From Paractinoplanes tereljensis (GTDB lineage: Bacteria > Actinomycetota > Actinomycetes > Mycobacteriales > Micromonosporaceae), in contig NZ_BOMY01000050.1 in the NCBI RefSeq assembly GCF_016862435.1, positions 1-64,000 of the forward strand: a stretch of 64,000 nt of DNA, in the 5' to 3' direction. Shown piece after piece: positions 37,042 through 45,673 of this stretch. Below the pieces are notes generated by a model. The model made no database searches. It was not told the DNA's origin and was given only the letters and a program-made list of their open reading frames with translations. Numbering within the stretch: the stretch's first letter is position 1; the number at the start of each line of letters is the position of its first letter. A program made the position numbers and the translations under genes.

Positions 37042-37042
37042 C

Positions 37043-39247
37043 TCATTCCGAGTCGGCGACCAGCACCGACGCGGTGCTCCACTGACCCGGCCCGTGGTAC
37101 GGCAACGGCGCCGGGTGGCCCTGGCCGTCGACGACCAGGGCGTCCACTGAGACGACGTTGGCGGTCGATGGCACGCCGTGATGGCGGTAAAGGGGAACCT
37201 CTTCGCTGATCCGGCCCACTTGGGGGTCGAGGAAGAGGATGGCGCCGTCGTGGTTCGCCGCGGCCCAGGCGTGGCAGCCGCCCTCCTCCAGGTCGGTCAG
37301 GATGAAGGCGAACGCGCCGTGGCCGGAATTGTGCAGGTGGTTCGACAGGTTTCGCATAGCGGCGTCGACCGCCGGCTTGGCCGCGTCGGGGTCGGCACCG
37401 CCCTGGAACGGGCAGAGGTTCTGAAACGTCGTGCCGGTCGCCAGCTCAACCCGCCGCAAACCGTGCCATTCGGCGCCGACCGGCCGGTCCGGATCGCCGG
37501 CGGCGTAGGCGTCGAACGTGCGCGCCGCCGCCACCCGCGGCCGTCCGTGCACATAGGTGTCGAAGAGCGCCAGCACCCCGTCGAGGCAGTTCAGCCCCCG
37601 TGTCGGGTCGCCCGCCGGCCCGTCGGCGTTGGCCAGGCTGAACCATCGCCCGGATCGCGGATCGGCCAGGCGCACCGCCCGGCCGTCGCCGTCCTGCGGC
37701 ATCGCGTCTTCCAGCGCCCTCTGATGTGCGGCGAGGGGCGTGCGCAAACCCCCGTAGGTGCCGTAGCGACGAGTCCGGTCGATCGGCGGCGGCTCGTCCT
37801 TCCCGGTCAGCGCGGATCGCTCGTCGCCATTTATCCCGCCCGGCGCGAGCTCGCCGCTGTTCATCCCGCCCGGCGCGAGCTCGCCGCCGAGCAGTTCCCG
37901 TTCGGCGGTCGGATCAAGCCCGATTACGGCCGGATCGAGCCGGACCACGGCCGGATCGAGCTTGCCGGCGGCGACCCGCGCCTGACCCGACTCGATCTCG
38001 GCCAGCAGGGCTCGAAGGTCCGTCGAGCGAGTTCGCAGTTCCTCACCGCGCCGGGTAGAACCGGTGAGGATCTCCTGGTCGGCGAGTCGGCCCAGGTCCC
38101 GAATCCGCACCCGGGTGTCGTCGGCGACGGCCGCCAGGAAGCCGGCATATTCCGCGCCTCGTATATCAGCGGCATATCCGGAATGTTCCAGCGGCCGGAG
38201 AGGCTCCGCGGGCGGCACCGGGAGGGCCGCCGGGCGTGGCGGGATGATCGCGACGGTTCGGATGCCCGGCTCCGCCGCGTCGATGCGGGCAGATGCCGAC
38301 GGCGGCTCGACAAGATCGGGGACCGCGGGCCGCGGTGCCTCATGCCCGAGCGCTTCGACGATCCGCTCCAATTCGGACCGTGGGATCCGCCGGGTGATGG
38401 CACCCGGTTCGGCGCCGACCTCGAGCAGCCCATTCTCGGCAACCGGCCGGGTGGCCGCGGGGCGATTGGCGTGCCGCAGCACCCCGGCGGCACTGATCAC
38501 GCGCGGAGCCCCGGAGCCAACCCGATCCGCCGGCGGAAACAGGCGGCGGGTGGCGTTCTCATCCGTACGCCCGGGTGGGGATTGGGCGACCTCGGCGGAG
38601 GCCGCACGCCCAGACTGGGGTTGGGCTACGTCAGCGGAAGCCGCGCGCCTGGGCTGCGGCTGGGCGACGTCGGCTGGGGCCGCAGGCCCGGGCGCAGGCG
38701 GGGCGGAGGCCGCCGGCCCGGCGCTCAGCCGGTCGGTCAGGCGTCCGGAGCTTTCCCGGATGGCGAACCTGGTCGCCATCAGCAGCCCACCGGCCGCCGG
38801 CGCGGACGCGCCCAGCGTGAGCGCCGTCGCGACCATCGTGCCGAGGAGTTCGGTCAGCAGCAGGCCGACCTCGATCCAGGCCTCCAGCTTGGCCGCCTCC
38901 AGGTCCCGGCCGCACTCCTCGACCAGTCCGCCCAGCTCGTGCGCGATCTCGATCAGTGAATTGAGCGGCGCCGCCGGATCGCCGGCCAGCCGCTGCCAGG
39001 CGTCCTGGAAGCCGGCGTTGCGGTAACCGGCCATGATCTGGGCCGCGCCGGCGAAGGCCGCCTCGTGCGGCGCGGCCAGGGCGGCCGCCACCGCGAACCA
39101 GCGGTCCGCGACGTCCCAGGTGGCGGCCTCGTCACCGGCCGGCCAGTCGGGACCGACCACCCACTCGAGTGTCTCGTGAACCCAGCGCGGCACGTCGAAC
39201 GGAAGCTGCTGGAGGGGGTGCGGGATCGGGCTGGGCAGCGCCGTCAC
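37043..39247 (-). CDS. T7SS-type polymorphic toxin with papain-fold glutamine-deamidase domain
   Basis: The GTG at 39247 overlaps the upstream WXG100-like gene by GTGA and gives 734 residues. Residues 1-165 form a helical CpnT-like/WXG100_2 domain (RWVHETLEWVVGPDWPAGDE; YRNAGFQDAWQRLAGDP) with hydrophobic helices. A disordered Pro/Ala/Arg-rich centre has direct repeats (PAAPADVAQPQ-like). The C-terminal 200 residues match the papain-fold toxin 1 (Tox-PL) family, with the Cys in RGLNCLDGVLALF near residue 554, the His in GGCHAWAAANHDG near 660 and LFLDPQVG near 673. Such domains deamidate Gln in target proteins. Secretion through a type VII system is likely; the target is unknown. Confidence 0.75.
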   Translation of the reverse strand: MTALPSPIPHPLQQLPFDVPRWVHETLEWVVGPDWPAGDEAATWDVADRWFAVAAALAAPHEAAFAGAAQIMAGYRNAGFQDAWQRLAGDPAAPLNSLIEIAHELGGLVEECGRDLEAAKLEAWIEVGLLLTELLGTMVATALTLGASAPAAGGLLMATRFAIRESSGRLTDRLSAGPAASAPPAPGPAAPADVAQPQPRRAASADVAQPQSGRAASAEVAQSPPGRTDENATRRLFPPADRVGSGAPRVISAAGVLRHANRPAATRPVAENGLLEVGAEPGAITRRIPRSELERIVEALGHEAPRPAVPDLVEPPSASARIDAAEPGIRTVAIIPPRPAALPVPPAEPLRPLEHSGYAADIRGAEYAGFLAAVADDTRVRIRDLGRLADQEILTGSTRRGEELRTRSTDLRALLAEIESGQARVAAGKLDPAVVRLDPAVIGLDPTAERELLGGELAPGGMNSGELAPGGINGDERSALTGKDEPPPIDRTRRYGTYGGLRTPLAAHQRALEDAMPQDGDGRAVRLADPRSGRWFSLANADGPAGDPTRGLNCLDGVLALFDTYVHGRPRVAAARTFDAYAAGDPDRPVGAEWHGLRRVELATGTTFQNLCPFQGGADPDAAKPAVDAAMRNLSNHLHNSGHGAFAFILTDLEEGGCHAWAAANHDGAILFLDPQVGRISEEVPLYRHHGVPSTANVVSVDALVVDGQGHPAPLPYHGPGQWSTASVLVADSE

Positions 39248-39531
39248 GGTTGCTCCAGGCTGTCCTGAGCGGCGCGGGCGGCGGCGTCGCCGAGACTTTC
39301 CACATACGCCGCGAGTTGCTGCCAGGCGGTGAGGACCTGGGTCTCGACCGGGCGGTAGCGCTGCTCGAAAGCCTGCCCGGCCTCGTCGCCACCCCACGGC
39401 GGCGCGGCCGACACGGCGGCGACCGCCGCGCCGGGACCGTCACGCTGTGCACCCAGCTCGCGACCGGCGGCGCTGAGTAGTCGCGCCCCCTGCCACGCCG
39501 GGTCGAAGTCGAGCTCGTCGTCGTCGCTCAC
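39244..39531 (-). CDS. WXG100/ESX-like small secreted partner
   Basis: A 95-residue helical protein from GTG 39531 (VSDDDELDFDPAWQGARLLS). The centre has PPWGGDEAGQAFEQRYRPV, the WGxDExGxxF signature of WXG100-like proteins in polymorphic-toxin loci, followed by VETQVLTAWQQLAAYVESLG. It probably forms a helical hairpin that pairs with the N-terminal domain of the downstream toxin. Overlap with the toxin start (GTGA) supports coupled synthesis. The ribosome-binding site is weak, so the exact start is moderately certain. Confidence 0.65.
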   Translation of the reverse strand: MSDDDELDFDPAWQGARLLSAAGRELGAQRDGPGAAVAAVSAAPPWGGDEAGQAFEQRYRPVETQVLTAWQQLAAYVESLGDAAARAAQDSLEQP

Positions 39532-39744
39532 CGCAGATCGTCCCGGGTAGCCCGGAAGGAACTGTCGGGTTCCGGATAGCTGGCCCGACCGAGGGGACCG
39601 TCCTGATCGGACCGTCGTTTGCAAAACGCCTGGTCTACCACGGTGTTGACTCCCGTTCGCCGCCATCGAACGTCGTGACTTTACCGGGCGTCGTCACGTT
39701 GGGCGATCCGGTAACTTCATTCCGCACAAGGAGGGAAATCCACA

Positions 39745-40899
39745 ATGATCACTCGGGGTGAGGCCGAGGAGATCGCCGCACGCTGGGCGCGTGGCGAGGC
39801 CGATCAGCGGGGTTACGGATGTGTGCCGGCCCTCGCCGAGTTCGATCTCGGCTGGGTGATCTGGACTCGGCCGGCGCCCGACGTGCTGCCGGTTCCCGGC
39901 GATGGCGCCCGCACGGTGATCGACCGGGAGACGGGCGTGCTGTCGACCTGGCCGGCCATCCCGCCGGACGACATCGCCACCCTCTATCGGGAGCGCCGGC
40001 CGCAGCCCTCGGCGACGGTCGACGCGTGGGCGACGCTCCGCCGGTCGGTCCGCCGACGGCCCAGCCCGGCCACGGTCGCCGAGCTCGTCGTCGACGGCCG
40101 GCTGTTCCGGGCCCAGGGCGCCAAGGGCGACCAGACGATCAGCCACCATCCGCTGGTGGAGGGCAGGCTGGGCACGATGCCGGTGGCGTCCCGAGTGCGC
40201 GGCGCCGAGCGCCACGCCGAGCTGATCGCCGCCTCGGACGCCCTGCACGAGGTCGGCCGGGACGGTCTGCGGAGTGGTGGCTTCGGCACCTTCCTCGTCC
40301 GCGACCAGGGCGACCCCGACGCGGGCGCACCGGTTCGGCCCTGCGAGACCTGCCTGGCGGTGCTTGTCGATCTGGGTCTGCTGCCGCCGTCCGACCTCGG
40401 CTATGCCGCCGAGTGGCACCACGGTGTCGACGGCCCGGCCGGTCGTTTCCCGCCCGAGGTGTCCCGGGTCCTGGCCGGTGGCGGCTGGCTGGGAGTCGAG
40501 TTGCCGCTGGTCGCCGCGATCGAGGAGGCCGAGCGGCTCAGTGGCCTGCCCGCCTTCCCGGCCGCTCGGCGGGCACTGTCCGAATTCGCCGGGGTGCGCT
40601 GCGGCCGCCGCGGCCCGGGTCGTCGGCGCGCGATCCGGCTGTTGACCTTCGACCCGCTCCCGGCGGCCCGCCAGCACCGGGCCCTGGTCGAGTTGGCCGA
40701 GGTGCTCGGTGTGCCGGTTTTCCCGTTGGCGGTGGAGGGCGGCGACGCGCTCGTGGTGATCGACGAGCGTTCGCGGGTCTTCATCCTGGACCAGGCGGGC
40801 GACTGGTTCGTCGGCGAAACCGTGGACGAGGCCGTGATCGGCCTGCTCACCGGCGACGGCCCGGCCGACCGTCTGCACGACGACGGCTCGTGGCCGTGA
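39745..40899 (+). CDS. three-domain protein: Imm35/YrhB-like, YwqJ-like deaminase, SUKH-like
   Basis: A 384-residue protein with three parts. Residues 1-85 resemble the Imm35/YrhB immunity domain (FDLGWVIWTRPAP; VIDRETGVLSTWPAIPPDDI). The middle has a deaminase active site: the HAE of RGAERHAELIAASDAL near residue 157 and the PCETC of VRPCETCLAVLVDL near 199, as in YwqJ-type zinc deaminases. Residues 290-375 resemble a SUKH-family immunity fold (LGVPVFPLAVEGGDALVVID; RVFILDQAGDWFVGETVDEA). It is divergent from the toxin pair and has an AAGGAGGG site. It may protect against the neighbouring toxin, act as a deaminase effector, or both. Confidence 0.65.
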   Translation: MITRGEAEEIAARWARGEADQRGYGCVPALAEFDLGWVIWTRPAPDVLPVPGDGARTVIDRETGVLSTWPAIPPDDIATLYRERRPQPSATVDAWATLRRSVRRRPSPATVAELVVDGRLFRAQGAKGDQTISHHPLVEGRLGTMPVASRVRGAERHAELIAASDALHEVGRDGLRSGGFGTFLVRDQGDPDAGAPVRPCETCLAVLVDLGLLPPSDLGYAAEWHHGVDGPAGRFPPEVSRVLAGGGWLGVELPLVAAIEEAERLSGLPAFPAARRALSEFAGVRCGRRGPGRRRAIRLLTFDPLPAARQHRALVELAEVLGVPVFPLAVEGGDALVVIDERSRVFILDQAGDWFVGETVDEAVIGLLTGDGPADRLHDDGSWP

Positions 40900-40903
40900 C
40901 CGT

Positions 40904-40934
40904 CCGCGCCGACCCGGTTGATGAGTCGGCGCGG
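40904..40934. terminator. hairpin between the deaminase and zinc-ribbon genes
   Basis: A 10-base-pair GC stem (ccgcgccgac at 40904-40913 with gtcggcgcgg at 40925-40934) lies between convergent genes. No T-run, so it may be a weak or factor-assisted terminator. Confidence 0.45.
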
Positions 40935-40957
40935 CGGACGGACAACGGCGGGACGGA

Positions 40958-41389
40958 TCAGTCGAAGAGTTCGTTCAGGAAGCTCTTCTTACGCTTGTTG
41001 CGGTAGTGGCCATGGTGGCCGCCATGCTGCCGGTAGTGGCCGTGATGCCCATATTGCGGGGCGGCAGCGGGGTAACCGTGCGCGGCCGGCTGACCGTAAG
41101 CGGGCTGGCCGTAACCGGGCTGGCCGTAACCGGGCTGGGGAGCCGCGTAACCGCCGCCGTGGGCCGGCGGGGGCGGCGGCGGGGCGTAGGCGCCCGGCGG
41201 CGGTGCTGTGGGTGCGGCCGGGCGGGACGGGGCCTGCCGACTGTTCCAGTTCGACTCGGCCTCGAAGAGTTTTTCCAGCTCACCACGATCGAGGAAGATG
41301 CCCCGGCACTCGGTGCACTGATCGACCGTTACGCCGCTGCGCTCGTACACTCGCATCTCGCCGTGACACTTCGGACAGGTCATCTGCAT
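40958..41389 (-). CDS. zf-TFIIB zinc-ribbon protein with His/Gly/Tyr-rich tail
   Basis: A 143-residue protein from ATG 41389. The N-terminal 45 residues are a zinc ribbon (MTCPKCHGEMRVYERSGVTV; DQCTECRGIFLDRGELEKLF). The rest is Pro/Gly/Tyr/Gln-rich with GYGQP repeats, then His-rich (HHGHYRQHGGHHGHYR), and ends in the basic-hydrophobic motif RKKSFLNELFD. The family is widespread but of unknown function. The His-rich stretch could bind metal. An in-frame ATG two codons later is also possible. Confidence 0.75.
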   Translation of the reverse strand: MQMTCPKCHGEMRVYERSGVTVDQCTECRGIFLDRGELEKLFEAESNWNSRQAPSRPAAPTAPPPGAYAPPPPPPAHGGGYAAPQPGYGQPGYGQPAYGQPAAHGYPAAAPQYGHHGHYRQHGGHHGHYRNKRKKSFLNELFD

Positions 41390-41412
41390 CTCACTGACGG
41401 TACAAGGCTGTG

Positions 41413-42630
41413 TCACCTTGCGGGCGGCGTCCGGCTGTGTGCTTCCTGTGTGTGCACAGCGGCGGGAGAGGCCAGAGCGGGCGCCCACACCAGGAGCGCC
41501 ACGGGGTAGAGAAGGTAGCCGAAGCGGGTCGTGGGCATCAGCAAGATCGCGGCGAGCAGACCCCATCCGCTGATCAGGGCGGCGGCCCGGGCGGTGCGGG
41601 GCGGCCACCGCAGCAGCCGGAAACCGATCAGCAGTGCCACCGCGACCAGCAGGGCCGAGGCAACGTACCGGCCGCCGGGCAAGTTTTGCGCGATCAGGTA
41701 ACCGGGGAACGGCGACTGCGCCGGACTGGTCACCACGCCGTGGCCGAGCGGGAAGCGCAGCACGTTCTCCACGAACGCGTCCGCGTCGACCAGGAACGGC
41801 GGGATCAGCACGAGCAGCGGCAGTCCGATCGCGCCGGGCAGCAACGACCTCCACCGCCGGTTGGCGATGGCCAGCACGATCAGCACCGCGACGACCGGGA
41901 AGGCGAACAGCTTGCAGGCCGCGGCGGCCCCGACGGCCACGCCGGCCCACCCGTAGCGGTCGGCGGCGGCGAGAGTCAGGGCCAGCAGGCAGAGCGCCAT
42001 GACCGGGATGTCGTCGCCCCCGGTGGCCAGGGTGAGCGCGCAGATCGGGAACACGGTCGCGGCCTGCAACCCGCGCACCAGCGCCGAAGAGGAGCCGAGC
42101 AGACGTGCGGCGGCGATCAACGCGGCCGCGGTCGCGACCGCGAACCAGACCCGGGCGTCGGTCCACCAGAAGTCCCCGAAGACGGCTCGCGGCAGGCCGA
42201 AGATCGCCATCCCCGGCTGGTAGGGGCTGTACCCCATCAGCCGATCATCGGCCGGAAGCGCCAGCAGCGAATCCCGGCCCAGGTAGGGCGTGCCGTCGTG
42301 CAGGAGCCGCGCCCCCATCCGCTCGACGACAAGCACCTCTTCCTGAGCCCGGTCGGTGCGCCCGCCGGACCGCTGCACCGCCTCGACGATCAGCGGCAGC
42401 AGGGCCACCGCCGCCCAGGTGAGCCAGACGAGCAGGTGGCGACGCAGCAGGAAGACGCCGACAGCGGCGGCCGCGTACCCGAAAGCGGCGATCCAACCCC
42501 AGGCACGATGTGGCAGCAGGGTCGAGGTGAGCGCGGTGACCAACGCGAAGAGGGCCGACAAGACATAAAGAAACAGGTCAGCCGTACGGCCGCCGCCCGC
42601 CCGGTCGATGCGCGTGAGCAGGTTGGTCAC
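41413..42630 (-). CDS. GT87 family (DUF2029-like) membrane protein
   Basis: A 405-residue polytopic protein with about ten to twelve helices. The outer loop after the early helices (VVERMGARLLHDGTPYLGRD ... GYSPYQPGMAIFG) has the G-x-PY pattern of GT87 glycosyltransferases that use polyprenyl-phosphate sugars. The segment WAGVAVGAAAACKLFAFPVV is also typical. The GTG start has only a weak site. It is read 23 bases upstream of the zinc-ribbon gene on the same strand. The acceptor is unknown. Confidence 0.7.
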   Translation of the reverse strand: MTNLLTRIDRAGGGRTADLFLYVLSALFALVTALTSTLLPHRAWGWIAAFGYAAAAVGVFLLRRHLLVWLTWAAVALLPLIVEAVQRSGGRTDRAQEEVLVVERMGARLLHDGTPYLGRDSLLALPADDRLMGYSPYQPGMAIFGLPRAVFGDFWWTDARVWFAVATAAALIAAARLLGSSSALVRGLQAATVFPICALTLATGGDDIPVMALCLLALTLAAADRYGWAGVAVGAAAACKLFAFPVVAVLIVLAIANRRWRSLLPGAIGLPLLVLIPPFLVDADAFVENVLRFPLGHGVVTSPAQSPFPGYLIAQNLPGGRYVASALLVAVALLIGFRLLRWPPRTARAAALISGWGLLAAILLMPTTRFGYLLYPVALLVWAPALASPAAVHTQEAHSRTPPAR

Positions 42631-42657
42631 GCCGCCAAGTGTCGCAGAGCCGGACGA

Positions 42658-45243
42658 TCAGCCGGTGCGGCCGGGCCCGGTCGTGCGCCGCCGCGGCATG
42701 CGGACCACCGCGCCGGCGTCGTGCAGCGCCGACGCGAGCGCGCCCGGCCGCCCGCCGGTGCCGCGCTGCAGCGTGCCGAGTAGCCGGACCGACGACATCG
42801 GGCGGGCGAAGAGGTGACCCTGACCGGCCACGCAACCCAGCTCCCAGAGGGCGTGCCGCTGCGGTTCGCTTTCCACGCCCTCGGCGATCACCGTGAGATG
42901 AAGGCTGCGAGCCAGGTCGACGGTCGACCGAACCACCGCGGCCGCCTCGGAGGAGGTTTCCAGGGCGGTGACGAAGCCTCGGTCGATCTTCAGCTGGTTG
43001 ACCGGGATGTGTGACAGCACCGATAGCGGCGAGACGCCGGTGCCGAAGTCGTCGAGGGCCAGCCGGACGCCGGCCTCGCGCAGCTCGTCGAGGGCCCGGC
43101 TGACGGTGTCGAGCTGGCTGATCGTCAGGGTCTCGGCGAGTTCGAGGACGAGACGCTCCGGCGGTACGTCGTGCCGGGCGAGCCGGGTCAGCACGGTGGC
43201 CGGGAAACGCGGGTCGAGCAGGCTGCGCGGCGACACGTTGACGGCGACGGGCAGGTCGAAGCCGGCCGCGCGCCAGACGTTGGAGGCGGCGAGCGCCTGA
43301 TCGAGCACGGCGTCGGCGAACGCGGGCAACTGGCCGGAGCGCTCGACCGTCTCGAGGAACTGCATCGGGGTGAGGTAGCCGTACTCGGGGTGCTGCCAGC
43401 GGGCCAGGGCCTCGGCCGAGATCACCTCGCCGCTGCCGAGGTCGACGATCGGCTGGAAGTCGACCACGAACTCCTGCTCGGCGACCGCCCGCTGCAGCTC
43501 GCCACCGAGCATGAGCCGCTCGACGTCGGCGGTGTCCTGGGCGTGCGCGTAGGTGGCGGTCGGCTGACCGGCCCGCTTCGCTTGGTACATAGCTACGTCG
43601 GCGCGTCGCATCAGCTCGTTGATGCCGCCGCTGCCGGGGGCGAGCGCGATGCCGCCGGCCGCCTCGACCGTGATCTGCATGCCCTCGACCTCGAGGGTGG
43701 TCTCGAGCGCGCCGAGCATCTGTTCGGCCCGGTGCGTCGCCAGTGCCGGGGTGAGCAGGTTGACCAGCAGGACGGCGAACTCGTCACCGCCGAGCCGGGC
43801 GACCAGGTCGCCGGGGGCCGCGGCGTCGTCGAGCCGGCGGGCCACCTCGCGCAGCACCGCGTCACCGGCCGCGTGCCCGAGCGTGTCGTTGACCTCTTTG
43901 AAGTGGTTGAGGTCGATCAGCAGCAGGGCGACCACGCCGTCGTCGGTGCGGCCGGCGAAGTACTCGTCGGCTCGTTCGTACAGTTCGCGGCGGTTGGCCA
44001 GGCCGGTGAGCGGGTCGTGCGCGGCGTCGTACGCGTTCTGCTCGTTGATCCGTTGCAGTTCCGCGTAGGCCGCGGCGTTGCGGATGGCGGTGCACAGGGC
44101 CGAGCCGAAGGTCTTCAGTTTGTACTGCTCGAACTCGGTCAGCTTGACCTTGCCGCCGAAGTCGAGGACCAGTAGGCCGGCCTGATAGCTGCGGTCTCGA
44201 GTCTCGAGCTCGTTGGTGATCGACAGATCGCCGTCGAACTTGCGTGGCCCGGGCCCGTCGTAGGTCACGCCGTCGGTGTCGGCCCGCACCACCCGGTCGA
44301 CGCCGGACGCGGTCAGGTCGATCTCCACCTCGCCGGCCGAGAAGAGTTTCGAGCCCTGGGCCGCGGCGATGTGCAGCACCTGATTGAGGTCGACCGAGCT
44401 GAGCTCGTCGGTGGTGTCGGCGAGCTGCCGCCACGCCTCGCGCTCCTGCTGGGTGCGCAGCCGGCGCAGCCGCCACAGGTGCAGGCAGCCGACGAGCGCC
44501 GGCACGAAGGCGAGCAGGACGAGGCTGGCCCCCATGACCAGCACCTCGTTGATGTAGATGATCGTCGCCAGCGTGGCGGCCCGGAAGATGACCTGCTCAC
44601 TGATGTCGTTGCGGTAGAGCTTGCCGATGGTCGACCGCGACGCGACGGCAATGACCGGATAGAACACAAGGTCGTCAACGAGCCACGAGGCAAGGAAGGC
44701 AACGACCACCGCGGCGACCGACGCCTGCGGCTGATCGATGCTGGGCTGGGCCCCGAGCAGCAGCAAAGCCGCTCCCGCAGCGCTGATGACCAGGACTTCC
44801 TTGGCGATCGCGAAGACCGCCCGGAGTGGATCGGCGCGATTGAGAATGCGGACGGTGGCCATTCCGGCCGTGACGCAAAGCACGACCCACGGCACCGGTA
44901 GCAGTACCAAGCCCGCCATGATCGGGACGCCCACCCAGGTAAAGCCGCTCTGGTTGGACCGAACCCGAATCACGATCTTGATCCGGAACGAAATCAACGA
45001 GATTGCGTAGATCAGAACCAGTACCAGTGGATGGGGTACTGCGGCGTGAGTGGCGATCGCATGCCAGACATCCATGGTCGCGACGCCGGCCGCCAGAACG
45101 ACGACGAGACCGATTAGCAGCTTGAGCCGCCGATCGGTCGCGTCGTCGTTGGAGCTTCGCGTGTGCAACGGAGTTGTCCTGTCGCCGAGCTCTACGGGGT
45201 TCGTCCCGGGCTCAAGCGTATTCATGCGCGCCAGTTCGCGCAC
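42658..45243 (-). CDS. membrane GGDEF-EAL cyclic-di-GMP enzyme
   Basis: The GTG at 45243 with GGGAG seven bases upstream gives 861 residues. About eight N-terminal helices form a membrane sensor (residues 35-265), followed by a GAF-like region. The GGDEF domain is intact (ARLGGDEFAVLLVN near residue 487), and so is the EAL domain (ISAEALARWQHPEYG near 612, with VNVSPRSLLDP, LELAETLTI, ALDDFGTGVSPL and IDRGFVT). It could both make and break down c-di-GMP, a second messenger that controls development in actinomycetes. It is divergent from moaC. Confidence 0.92.
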   Translation of the reverse strand: MRELARMNTLEPGTNPVELGDRTTPLHTRSSNDDATDRRLKLLIGLVVVLAAGVATMDVWHAIATHAAVPHPLVLVLIYAISLISFRIKIVIRVRSNQSGFTWVGVPIMAGLVLLPVPWVVLCVTAGMATVRILNRADPLRAVFAIAKEVLVISAAGAALLLLGAQPSIDQPQASVAAVVVAFLASWLVDDLVFYPVIAVASRSTIGKLYRNDISEQVIFRAATLATIIYINEVLVMGASLVLLAFVPALVGCLHLWRLRRLRTQQEREAWRQLADTTDELSSVDLNQVLHIAAAQGSKLFSAGEVEIDLTASGVDRVVRADTDGVTYDGPGPRKFDGDLSITNELETRDRSYQAGLLVLDFGGKVKLTEFEQYKLKTFGSALCTAIRNAAAYAELQRINEQNAYDAAHDPLTGLANRRELYERADEYFAGRTDDGVVALLLIDLNHFKEVNDTLGHAAGDAVLREVARRLDDAAAPGDLVARLGGDEFAVLLVNLLTPALATHRAEQMLGALETTLEVEGMQITVEAAGGIALAPGSGGINELMRRADVAMYQAKRAGQPTATYAHAQDTADVERLMLGGELQRAVAEQEFVVDFQPIVDLGSGEVISAEALARWQHPEYGYLTPMQFLETVERSGQLPAFADAVLDQALAASNVWRAAGFDLPVAVNVSPRSLLDPRFPATVLTRLARHDVPPERLVLELAETLTISQLDTVSRALDELREAGVRLALDDFGTGVSPLSVLSHIPVNQLKIDRGFVTALETSSEAAAVVRSTVDLARSLHLTVIAEGVESEPQRHALWELGCVAGQGHLFARPMSSVRLLGTLQRGTGGRPGALASALHDAGAVVRMPRRRTTGPGRTG

Positions 45244-45673
45244 TAAGTCACTCCCAGACGTGGTTTCGCATTGTCTCTCCTCGCGGTGTGAGGCCGAAAC
45301 ATTTCGGCGGCCTCGGGGGGATCTTTTTGTTCGTCGCGACGGGAGAGACGTTATGCACGCTTGGAGGTACTGGGAACCGTTTTATGTCGGTATGCGCAGA
45401 AAGCGAGAATCGTCGGAAACGCCGTTACGGGGCGTCTTCGAAAGAGAACTCTCTGCTACTTCGGAATCGTCCGAGGCTAGGACTCGGTGCGTAGCACTCC
45501 GTACAGTTTCGCTAACCCTCCGGATTGTTTAGTCGATTACCGTATCTGCAGGTCAGCATGCGCGCTGAACTGGGCATAGATCATGAACATTTGTAGTACA
45601 TGAACGAATTGTGGTTCCCACTCCGGCGAATGTCCTAACCCGAGTTCCGGGGAACCTTCTATAAACTCCCGGT
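45244..45673. other. 430-base intergenic region between GGDEF-EAL gene and moaC
   Basis: No gene is supported here. The sequence is less GC-rich than its surroundings. Structured spots are gaggcc...ggcctc (45290-45314), which encloses ccgaaa/tttcgg complementarity and is followed by TTTTT at 45323, and acgcc-gttac-ggggcgt near 45421-45437. The first could be a terminator or a small RNA end. It does not match a c-di-GMP or molybdenum-cofactor riboswitch that I could recognise. The end of the region holds the moaC promoter. Confidence 0.5.
45662..45667 (+). promoter_or_regulatory. leaderless -10 box of moaC
   Basis: TAAACT (TANNNT) ends six bases before the ATG of moaC. No Shine-Dalgarno sequence is present, so transcription should start at the A of ATG. 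Confidence 0.55.

Noticed and set aside
45244..45673. c-di-GMP or molybdenum-cofactor riboswitch before moaC or the GGDEF-EAL gene
   Set aside because: I could not match the conserved core of either class, and moaC appears to be leaderless.
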